A DNA stretch of 64,000 nt from assembly GCA_034401795.1 (NCBI GenBank), contig CM067363.1, forward strand, positions 33,212,470 to 33,276,469, in the 5' to 3' direction. Of the stretch, positions 10,164 through 21,500 are shown in pieces. A program made the position numbers and the translations under genes. The stretch is from Chaetoderma sp. LZ-2023a. Lineage: Eukaryota > Mollusca > Caudofoveata > Chaetodermatida > Chaetodermatidae. The notes under the pieces were generated by a model, which saw nothing but the letters and a program-made list of their open reading frames with translations, did not search any database and was not told where the DNA came from. Every line of letters starts with the position of its first letter. Position 1 is the stretch's first letter.

Positions 10164-10820
10164 ACCCTTTAATGGTCAAGAGTGCACTAAATTAACCCAT
10201 AGAAAAACTAATTTCTACAAGAAAATATCTGTGTGCCGAACAAGAACCAGTGGTAAATTTTCAAAAATAGTCATCTCTTGGTCTGCAGATGGACATTTCT
10301 CGAGATCACTGCAGCCGTTTTTGTCAGCTTAGCTTTTAAAGCATTAACCCGTTAACTCATATCAGCCAAAAACGGCTTCTACAGAGGTCGTGAGAAATGG
10401 CCATTTGCAGACCAAGAGAAGAGTATTTTTGAAAATTTACCACTGGAATGAATGGCTCGATAACCGAGCCATTCATTCCAGCGCTAAACTTTAAAAAATA
10501 CTCTTCTCTTGGTCTGCAAATTGACATTTTCTTTGAAAAAATTCAAGGCTTTAACAAGACCAATCTCAGATTGCAGACCGTCACCATGTCACCCTCACAA
10601 ATTTTGTCACATCATTTTGCAGATTATTTTACTTTCCAGATTTGTTTTATTATGTCCACAGTCGTGGAATCCTCGTGTATGGTTACACCCTTTCTTTTGT
10701 TTAGATTTGAGTCAAATCGGATCAGTAGTTTTATTAGATACATGTATAACTCTGGATGGACGGGCCGACTCGAATACTATACCCTCTATAAAAGCCGGTT
10801 TGACCATTAAAAGGTTAATT
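10164..10820. mobile_element. Adjacent MITE-A copies
   Basis: At least two copies lie side by side. One starts at TTAACCCTTTAATGG (10164) and keeps one arm (aaaatagtcatctcttgg). The next starts near 10347 with TTAACCCGTTAACTCATA, has the complete central palindrome 'ggctcgataaccgagcc' near 10455-10475, and ends at AAAAGGTTAA (10811-10820). Its 3' arm is stretched by unrelated sequence. The preceding 9870-10160 has a weak MITE-B-like core and nothing coding. Confidence 0.65.
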
Positions 10821-11019
10821 ACTGGAAAATTTGAATATATACACCTGCGCAAAATTGCTGCAAGAATACCAATATCTAAAATTTTGTACATGTAAATCTG
10901 ATTGCAATAGATAATAATACAAGGAAAGTAATGCTGATGCGGATGATGTCAAGGAAACACTGAAGGATGCTATTACCACTTGAACATGTGCCATGCATGT
11001 AAGCATTTACCATACAGCT

Positions 11020-11755
11020 TACAGCTATTGCTCTACAGCTGACACAAAAACACCTGATGCTCAGAACTATTGTTCTACAGCTGACACAAAACACCTGATG
11101 ATCACAGCTATTGCTCTACAGCTGACACAAAACACCTGATGATCACAGCTATTGCTCTACAGCTGACACAAAACACCTGATGATCACAGCTATTGCTCTA
11201 CAGCTGACACAAAACACCTGATGATCACAGCTATTGCTCTACAGCTGACACAAAACACCTGATGATCACAGCTATTGCTCCACAGCTGACACCAAACACC
11301 TGATGATCACAGCTATTGCTCTACAGCTGACACAAAACACCTGATGATCACAGCTATTGCTCTACAGCTGACACAAAACACCTGATGCTTACAACTATTG
11401 CTCCACAGCTGACACAAAACACCTTATGCTTACAACTATTGTTCCACAGCTGACACAAAACACCTGATGCTTACAACCATTGCTCCACAGCTGACACCAA
11501 ACACCTGATGCTCAGAACTATTGCTCTACAGTGACACAAAATACCTGATACTCAGAACTATTGCTCCACAGCTGACACAAAACACCTGATGCTCAGAACT
11601 ATTGCATCACAGCTGAGACAAAACACCTGATGCTTACAACTATTGTTCCACAGCTGACACAAAACACCTGATGCTTACAACTATTGCTCCACAGCTGAGA
11701 CAAAACAACTGATGCTCAGAACTATTGCTCCACAGCTGACAAATCACCTGATGGT
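11020..11755 (+). repeat. 41-bp tandem array, about 18 units
   Basis: The unit reads close to ACAGCTATTGCTCTACAGCT then GACACAAAACACCTGATGATC. The first half is nearly uniform (11100-11340) and the later units are more diverged (TTACAACTATTGCTCC type). Every unit carries the E-box palindrome CAGCTG. The array lies about 250 bp beyond the MESD polyadenylation motif. From 11756 to 12000 I see no feature. Confidence 0.92.
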
Positions 11756-12009
11756 CGGTAATGCCATCTGTAAATGTCCTCAAACCTCTGAACACGGTTC
11801 TGAGTCTGTCACTGATTAGCATGGCAGGTACATGTATATGCACCCTGTGCCTGGATGACGGACTGAACACGCCGTCTCATGCTGGGACACCAGTATTCTC
11901 TGCCATTCCTCAGTTCCTGTAAATTCAAGAGGCTCCCTCACCATGCACTGCAAACATCTCAGATGTACCTTTCAGTGTTCAGGACAGAGATTCTTTCATG
12001 CCACAATAT

Positions 12010-12015
12010 TTTATT
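12010..12015 (-). terminator. Candidate MESD polyadenylation signal AATAAA
   Basis: AATAAA on the minus strand lies 155 bases past the MESD stop codon (12171-12173). It is the first canonical hexamer after the stop in the transcript direction, beyond an (AT)n tract at about 12050-12094. No cleavage site can be seen directly. Confidence 0.45.
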
Positions 12016-12046
12016 CACTGATCTGGGTGGTGTTTAACTTTTGCGG

Positions 12047-12049
<3 letters not shown>

Positions 12050-12094
<45 letters not shown>
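12050..12094. repeat. (AT)n microsatellite
   Basis: A pure alternating AT tract of about 44 bases in the predicted MESD 3' untranslated region. Confidence 0.95.
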
Positions 12095-12097
<3 letters not shown>

Positions 12098-12170
12098 CAT
12101 ATATCTGAATATATAATATATTATTATTGCTGCTGATTAATTAGATATATAATTCTATATAACAATTTTA

Positions 12171-12299
12171 TCACAATTCAGTTTTCTTTTTATTGTCTTT
12201 ATCTTGTTTTTTGCTTTTATTACTGTCACTGTCTGAAGGAACTTTCTTCACTGTATCTTTTGTAGGCTTTTTATCTGGTTTACTCTCTTCTTCAGATTT
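12171..12299 (-). CDS. MESD: MESD exon 5 (C-terminal tail)
   Basis: Encodes residues 191-232, a highly charged Lys/Asp/Ser-rich tail beginning KSEEESKPDKK and ending KKKTEL, then TGA. In the family this basic tail contributes to LRP binding, and its end is an ER retrieval signal (REDL in mammals). The acceptor is tttatag at 12300-12306; entry phase is 0. Confidence 0.93.
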   Translation of the reverse strand, partial: KSEEESKPDKKPTKDTVKKVPSDSDSNKSKKQDKDNKKKTEL

Positions 12300-15200
12300 C
12301 TATAAATGACACAAAAACAAGAATAAAACAATTTTAAATAACATTTTAATTAAATGTTTGAAATTGATTAATAAAAGTGAGATTTTCTCCGAGAGAATGG
12401 ATGAATCCTAAGTCTCACATTCTACTAGCCTTAAGGTTACTTTGAGATTACGATAAAGAGTAGTAAAAGTATGGGTCTCACCATCGGTAGTGGTCTAGAT
12501 TAGTAAGCATCAGGCATAGACCCGAGTTAAAGCTTAACACGAAAGTCTGGAACAAAACACTTAAGTTACTGCTATAGCGTCTTCTGCATGCTCGATACCT
12601 GTTGACACACCAATATTTTCTGAGCTGCATTTGAAGAACATGTCCAAACCTTGACCATCACTGTTGCGCTAACTTCATAGAGACTGACGGTTGTCATGGT
12701 TGTAAAGCAACAATGAGACACATATAGAATCGCATAGACCTGTGTATCTTAACTTTCATGGGAATGATAGAGCACCAAATGGACCGTTCCCGTTTTAGCT
12801 ATGCTCCGCCCATCTCTAGCTAAGACCCTGTGCCTTTACCATGATAACTCTGCACATCTCACCTGTTTACCTGTGCCTTTACCAAGATAACATCTCACCT
12901 GTTTACCTGCGCCTTTACCAGGATAACATCTCACCTGTTTACCTGCGCCTTTACCAGGATAACATCTCACCTGTTTACCTGCGCCTTTACCAGGATAACA
13001 TCTCACCTGTTTACCTGTGTCTTTACCAGGATAACATCTCATCTGTTTACCTGTGCCTTTACCAGGATAACATCTCACCTGTTCTTCTTCTTCTTTTCGT
13101 TCGCTGATCATACCGCCAGTCCTGTAAGTGACTATCGGCATGATCATAAGCGTTAAGTGCGTGGATCCATGGTTTATTAGAGTGCGCCGTGCGGCCTGGA
13201 ACCTCCGTCTTCAGCACTCGAGGTTTCTGTCCCGTTACCTCACCCTTACCTCCTTTAGTCGCCTCTTACGACACGCAGAGGATACGGAAGGTGTATTCTA
13301 AGCCCCACCTACCTGTTTACCTGCACCTTTACCAGGATAACATCTTACCTGTGCCTTTACCCGGATAACATCTCACCTGTTTACCTGTGCCTTTACCATG
13401 ATAACTCTGCACATCTCACCTGTTTACCCGTGCCTTTACCAAGATAACATCTCACCTGTTTACCTGCACCTTTACCAGGATAACATCTTACCTGTTTATC
13501 CGCGCCTTTACCAGGATAAGTCTGTCCCTCAATTGACACCTCAGAGCACCTGTCTTGTTGAATGAGGTAGTCTTTTATTTCCCAGGCTTTAGCTCCATCC
13601 TTTAACATGAAGATCACTCTGTCTGTTCCAACCACAAATCTATGAAAAAACAATGCTCAAACACATTATAATTTCACAGAGCAAGAAAAACCTATTTTTT
13701 AAGATTTACTGCTGGAATGACTGGCTCTGTTAATGGATACATGTATATCTTGGGACCAGTGCAGAAGCTGTTTGGTCACCCTAACTGTTAACCCTGACCA
13801 CTCTGATGTCACTATTCTATGTTTTACTGTGTCAATAGCAAAGAAACCTGACCACTCTGATGTCACTATTCTATGTTTTACTGTGTCAATAGGAAAGAAA
13901 CCTGACCATCCTGATGTCACTATTCTATGTTTTACTGTGTCAATAGCAAAGAAACCTTACCACTCCAATGTCACTATTCTATGTTTACTGTGTCAATAGC
14001 AAAGAAACCTGACCATCCTGATGTCACTATTCTATGTTCTACTGTGTCAATAGCAAAGAAACCTTACCACTCCAATGTCACTATTCTATGTTCTACTGTG
14101 TCAATAGCAAAGAAACCTGACCACTCCAATGTCACTATTCTATGTTTTACTGTGTCAATAGCAAAGAAACCTTACCACCCTGATGTCACTATTCTATGTT
14201 TTACTGTGTCAATAGGAAAGAAACCTGACCATCCTGATGTCACTATTCTATGTTCTACTGTGTCAATAGCAAAGAAACCGTACCACTCCAATGTCACTAT
14301 TCTATGTTTTACTGTGTCAATAGCAAAGAAACCTTACCACCCTGATGTCACTATTCTATGTTTTACTGTGTCAATAGCAAAGAAACCGTACCACTCCAAT
14401 GTCACTATTCTAGGTTCTACTGTGTCAATAGCAAAGAAACCTGACCACCCTGATGTCACTATTCTATGTTTTACTGTGTCAATAGGAAAGAAACCTGACC
14501 ATCCTGATGTCACTATTCTATGTTTTACTGTGTCAATAGGAAAGAAACCTGACCATCCTGATGTCACTATTCGATGTTTTACTGTGTCAATAGCAAAGAA
14601 ACCTGACCACTCTGATGTCACTATTCTATGTTTTACTGTGTCAATAGCAAAGAAACCTGACCACTCTGATGTCACTATTCTATGTTTTACTGTGTCAATA
14701 GGAAAGAAACCTGACCATCCTGATGTCACTATTCTATATTTTACTGTGTCAATAGCAAAGAAACCTTACCACTCCAATGTCACTATTCTATGTTTACTGT
14801 GTCAATAGCAAAGAAACCTGACCATCCTGATGTCACTATTCTATGTTTTACTGTGTCAATAGGAAAGAAACCTGACCATCCTGATGTCACTATTCTATGT
14901 TTTACTGTGTCAATAGCAAAGAAACCTGACCACTCTGATGTCACTATTCTATGTCTTACTGTGTCAATAGGAAAGAAACCTGACCATCCTGATGTCACTA
15001 TTCTATGTTTTACTGTGTCAATAGCAAAGAAACCTTACCACTCCAATGTCACTATTCTATGTTTACTGTGTCAATAGCAAAGAAACCTGACCATCCTGAT
15101 GTCACCATTCTGTGTTTTACTGTGTCAATAGGAAAGAAACCTGACCATCCTGATGTCACTATTCTGTTTTACTGTGTCAATAGCAAAGAAACCTGACCAC

Positions 15201-18200
15201 TCTGATGTCACTATTCTATGTTTTACTGTGTCAATAGCAAAGAAACCTGACCATCCTGATGTCACTATTCTATGTTTTACTGTGTCAATAGGAAAGAAAC
15301 CTGACCATCCTGATGTCACTATTCTATGTTTTACTGTGTCAATAGGAAAGAAACCTGACCACTCTGATGTCACTATTCTATGTTTTACTGTGTCAATAGC
15401 AAAGAAACCTGACCATCCTGATGTCACTATTCTATGTTTTACTGTGTCAATAGCAAAGAAACCTTACCACTCTGATGTCACTATTCTATGTTTTACTGTG
15501 TCAATAGCAAAGAAGCCTGACCACTCTGATGTCACTATTCTATGTTTTACTGTGTCAATAGGAAAGAAACCTGACCATCCTGATGTCACTATTCTATGTT
15601 TTACTGTGTCAATAGCAAAGAAACCGTACCACTCCAATGTCACTATTCTATGTTTACTGTGTCAATAGCAAAGAAACCTGACCATCCTGATGTCACTATT
15701 CTATGTTTTACTGTGTCAATAGGAAAGAAACCTGACCATCCTGATGTCACTATTCTATGTTTTACTGTGTCAATAGCAAAGAAACCTGACCACTCTGATG
15801 TCACTATTCTATGTTTTACTGTGTCAATAGCAAAGAAACCTGACCACTCTGATGTCACTATTCTATGTTTTACTGTGTCAATAGGAAAGAAACCTGACCA
15901 TCCTGATGTCACTATTCTATGTTTTACTGTGTCAATAGCAAAGAAACCTGACCACTCTGATGTCACTATTCTATGTTTTACTGTGTCAATAGCAAAGAAA
16001 CCTGACCATCCTGATGTCACTATTCTATGTTTTACTGTGTCAATAGCAAAGAAACCTTACCACTCCAATGTCACTATTCTATGTTTACTGTGTCAATAGC
16101 AAAGAAACCTGACCATCCTGATGTCACTATTCTATGTTCTACTGTGTCAATAGCAAAGAAACCTGACCACCCTGATGTCACTATTCTATGTTTTACTGTG
16201 TCAATAGCAAAGAAACCGTACCACGCCAATGTCACTATTCTATGTTCTACTGTGTCAATAGCAAAGAAACCGTACCACTCCAATGTCACTATTCTATGTT
16301 CTACTGTGTCAATAGCAAAGAAACCTGACCACTCCAATGTCACTATTCTATGTTTTACTGTGTCAATAGCAAAGAAACCTTACCACCCTGATGTCACTAT
16401 TCTATGTTCTACTGTGTCAATAGCAAAGAAACCTGACCACCCTGATGTCACTATTCTATGTTTTACTGTGTCAATAGCAAAGAAACCTGACCACTCCAAT
16501 GTCACTATTCTATGTTTTACTGTGTCAATAGGAAAGAAACCTGACCATCCTGATGTCACTATTCTATGTTTTACTGTGTCAATAGCAAAGAAACCTGACC
16601 ACTCTGATGTCACTATTCTATGTTTTACTGTGTCAATAGCAAAGAAACCTGACCACTCTGATGTCACTATTCTATGTTTTACTGTGTCAATAGGAAAGAA
16701 ACCTGACCATCCTGATGTCACTATTCTATGTTTTACTGTGTCAATAGCAAAGAAACCTGACCACTCTGATGTCACTATTCTATGTTTTACTGTGTCAATA
16801 GCAAAGAAACCTGACCATCCTGATGTCACTATTCTATGTTTTACTGTGTCAATAGCAAAGAAACCTTACCACTCCAATGTCACTATTCTATGTTTACTGT
16901 GTCAATAGCAAAGAAACCTGACCATCCTGATGTCACTATTCTATGTTCTACTGTGTCAATAGCAAAGAAACCTGACCACCCTGATGTCACTATTCTATGT
17001 TTTACTGTGTCAATAGCAAAGAAACCGTACCACGCCAATGTCACTATTCTATGTTCTACTGTGTCAATAGCAAAGAAACCGTACCACTCCAATGTCACTA
17101 TTCTATGTTCTACTGTGTCAATAGCAAAGAAACCTGACCACTCCAATGTCACTATTCTATGTTTTACTGTGTCAATAGCAAAGAAACCTTACCACCCTGA
17201 TGTCACTATTCTATGTTCTACTGTGTCAATAGCAAAGAAACCTGACCACCCTGATGTCACTATTCTATGTTTTACTGTGTCAATAGCAAAGAAACCTGAC
17301 CACTCTGATGTCACTATTCTATGTTTTACTGTGTCAATAGCAAAGAAACCTGACCACCCTGATGTCACTATTCTATGTTTTACTGTGTTAATAGCAAAGA
17401 AACTGGTGTATATTTTTCAACAATTTTCGCGGATGGTAGACAACAGCAACATCTTCCACCAAATTTGGTGAAAATGAACAACTTAATCTTTTAATTTAAT
17501 TTGAAAATTTAAAATTTTGAGTGCTAAGGGTTAAAGCATGAATCCATGAAATCTGAATAATTATTAACCCTTAAACATATTTAATGATCAAATCTGCTCA
17601 ATAATATATAAATGGAGGAATCCCGTTTTAGCTATGCAACGCCCATCTCTAGCTAAGCTCCACTCACGCATTGCCCATGTTGGGATCAATTCATGCACTC
17701 CCTGTGTTTCCTGAAAACAATACAAGTAAGCTGTTGAATATTTTGAAACTAATTTGATTGGCAGCAACAGCACCTAGTCAAATTAGTTTCAAAATATTCA
17801 ACAGCATGTTTATTAAATAGTAGACATGCTATTCGTACAACCTTCAGGACCAACTTGACGGACTATTAAGCGCTTAAGACGGACTAAATCAAGCCATTCA
17901 TGATGTACATGTAATTTCAGCCTACATGCATGACATGTGATGATGTTGATTATGCCATCATATATTTGACTCAGAGAAACAAGATTCCTCTATTTTGTCA
18001 TAGAAAATGTCCATTTACAAAACAAGAGAAAACTATTTTCAAAAATTTACTATTAAAATGATAAAGCCAGTGATTCCATGGTCCATAGTAAATTCTAAAA
18101 AGATTTTTCCCTCTTGTCCTGCAAATGGATACAGGGCATAATTTATTAGGAGTAGCATTTTAAATGATTTCTGGAAAACCCAAGATGGCTATCAGAAAAA

Positions 18201-18461
18201 TTGACCAATCGAAATTCTGTATACAAGTTCCGACCCATACCAGGCTTAGGGTCATCTCAACTGAGTTTGCTTGAAATCGGCCAAGTGGCTGCCGGAAATA
18301 TTGACCAATCAGAATTTTCGTTAGACGTGCTGAAGCTTTAGAGGACAGAATTAGTCTACCCAAGTTTCATTAATGTGAATCCCTTTTCCTAATTGTGTCA
18401 TGAAAAACATGACAAATTTGACAATTACAACCATATTTAATGGACACCCGCCCTACTGAAG

Positions 18462-18526
<65 letters not shown>

Positions 18527-21500
18527 TACCTAGTTATGAAATACGTGTGTAAATTTGCTAGACGCATACCTTTCAAAAGTGGGATTAAAAGTAATTTCAA
18601 GTCCGAAACAAGAAGCCCAAGGAACCTGTGTCGCTCACCTGGAGCACCATCAATTTTTGTCACAATTGTTGGTGGGTGGTTTAGTAGTCTTTTAAATAAG
18701 TTTGTGGACATTTTTACAAGCGCAATATGGCTGCCAAACACGCTACATTTTGATTGGCTCACGGTGCTAAACTTAGTCCCATTTACATGTAATATCACTA
18801 TTATCAACCTCGTCGAAAATTATCACAATTGCACTCACTAATTACTCATGCAATGTGATAAATTTTGACGGGGTTGATAATAGTGATAGTAACTCTTTAA
18901 TGGTCATACCGGCCAAAAGCGGCCTCTGTTATGGTCCATTTACATACAGGCCAATAGAATAAAATTTTTGAAAATTTACCCCTGGAATAACTGGCTCAAT
19001 AACCGAGCCAGCCCTCCCAGCGATAAATTTTCAAACATTGTATTCTCTTGACCTGTAAATGGATATTCAATGAGTAGATATTTAAATTTTCTTGACCAAA
19101 TTTGACAATTAAAGGGTTAAATGCGACCTTGTTCCAGATGCTCTCTGTTCCATTACCTCTGAAGCTCAACATTGGCATTAAACAGACTGGACTGCCAGAT
19201 TGCTGTAATAGTTTCTGTTTCTTTGTCACTTGGATTACCTGCGAAATAAACAGACATGTACAGCAGCTTCCCAAAACAACAACATGTTCCTGCCTCTGAG
19301 GCTCAACATTGCCATTAACCTGTTAACACTCATATCAGCCAAAAACGGCTTTTGCAGTGCTCTTAAGAAATGTCCATTTGCAGATGAAGAGAAGACTATT
19401 TTTGAAAATTTACCACTGGAATTACTGCCTCGATAACCGAGCCAGTCATTCCAGTGGTAAATTTTCAAAAATAGTCTTCTCTTCGCCTGCAAATGGACAT
19501 TTTCTATGAGAAAATTGAAATTTTCGTGAATAAATTCAAGGGTTAGAGGGTTAAATAGACTGGACTGTCAGAGTGAAGGAAAAAATAGTTTCTGTTTCTC
19601 TCTCACTTGCAAAGTAAACAGACACATATACGTACACGTACAGTAGCTTTCTAAAACAAAAACATGCAGAATTGTAGTTAGTACATTTCTGAACACGGTG
19701 TAAGAAATGCTGTTGAACATTTTTGGACTTAGTTTGATTCCAAAATATTTGACAGTAAGTTTTATTTTGTTTCTGAAACATTTGAAATTATTTCAGAGCT
19801 GTACGGTAATGCATTATAATTACTGGAGCAATGTTTAACCTTCATGAAAAACTAACATAATAAAAGTAACATTCTATCTCATAGTGCTTAGATCCGCCAT
19901 TAAAGTACCGTACATTGTATGTGACATCATAATCAAACACATCACACGGCGACGTCAAAATCAAAATGAGGTAGCTCCGTCACGATAATCAAAAGGTCTT
20001 ATCTATTGATATTTTGAAACGATTTAACTCATAGCTTTAAAATAGTCAACAGCTTACCTGTAGAGTTACTTTGAAATTTAGATTTTGGAAGCTCAGGTTT
20101 CAAATCGATTCCAGCGCGTAAAAAGTTGACAGAGCTTAGCTTGCAATGGTTGGTGCATAGCAAGTAATGGATCCCTCTATTCTTAGTTGCCAGGTCTCCA
20201 CCATTCAGATCATTAAGCCGGGAGGCCTAGCCCACTTCGCTTTGAAAATAATCATGTCTAATCAAGTTCGCGGACATAGCTTTTTACACGCATTGTTCAC
20301 GTGAAGCATGGCGAGTAACAAGTCTGCACATCAGGTACCCGGTAATTATCAGAAGCTTTGGAATCGGCTATATTCAATGTCGTGTTATATGCTTGTGTAT
20401 AGGCCCGTTTTCGCAAGTAACCGAATATACGACTCCAACAGAAATAAAAGAGTACAACACTGGCCTCGTTTAAATACTCACGGATTTTGTCTGGACTCTG
20501 TTTATCAACGCGCTCGACTGCCAAAATAATACTTGCCGTTTGCTGGTCGCACGCATTAATAGCAAGTACAATCCAGATTGAAAGTAGCGCGCTCCAATGT
20601 CTCAAACAGCGGGTTATAGTTAGCGAGTCGACCACACACTTTGACCGATATTCCCGTGAATGATATTATGTCAATAAATATAGTGACCTAATAAAGTCGT
20701 GAAAATAAACAGTCGCAATAGCCATAATGTTTTTCTTCTCTAAATCAGAAAGCCGATTTATTTATTTTACCTATATTTACCGTTGATTGGAGATGGAAAT
20801 GAAATCTTGAATCTTGAAAAGCAATTGAAAAAAATTGTTCTAATTTCGTGGCATGCCTCAACCTCAGATGACAGTATACCGTGGTACTGCGGTATTTTTT
20901 CATGGTACCGATACCGTCATGTAAATGTCAATACCGCCCAGCTCTAGCCCGGAGGTTATTATAATTCTGAGAATAAACTCAACTGTTTCATGAAAAAATG
21001 AAGTTATATAAAGGCATACAAGCCACTCATGACAAAAATATAGGCAGACAATACCACAAAAGGAGGAATATTTCTTGCAAAAAGATATGGACAGTATTAG
21101 CTATGGGCTAGGAAAAGCAGCTTATATTTTTGGTCAGTCCAACAATTTTTCCATCCATCCTTTTTCTCCAGGCCAAACTCCTTAAAAGAGAGAGGAACAA
21201 ACAAAATTAAGAGCAGTACTACTGCATCAACAGAGAGTAACAGATCAAATTTGGGTCATTAGGTATCAACAACTTGTAAAGATAAAGAAATCAACAGAAC
21301 TGGCAACCCAGTGAGTAGAAAATCGGCGCAAGAAGTAGTAGTACAGACCCTGACACCCATTCAAACATATTAAAGAAGACTGTAAAGAATATTTTAAACC
21401 TAAATCTTGATACCTTCTTAAACAGACGTGAAGAGCTTATTACCCGGAAATATATTGGTGAAATATACACTGCAATACTAGTGAAATGCACAAAGCAAGT

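Noticed and set aside
11020-11755. CRISPR-like regular repeats (also 7831-8209 and 23795-26822)
   Set aside because: Repeats are head-to-tail with no unique spacers, in animal DNA with introns.
12836-13147. Separate protein with repeats of RCYPGKGAGKQ
   Set aside because: It is the intronic copy of the MESD exon-4 end. No start, acceptor or domain supports an independent gene.
13786-17471. Long open frames on both strands of the 54-bp array (repeats of FTVSIAKKPDHPDVTILC and its antisense)
   Set aside because: The unit is 54 bases without stops, so any frame stays open. Both strands are open equally, 53-bp units break the frames at random, and the array lies in a MESD intron within a MITE.
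19794-20948. Complete hAT element with AGAGCTG ends
   Set aside because: The ends match partly, but no target duplication was found and one flank is ambiguous.
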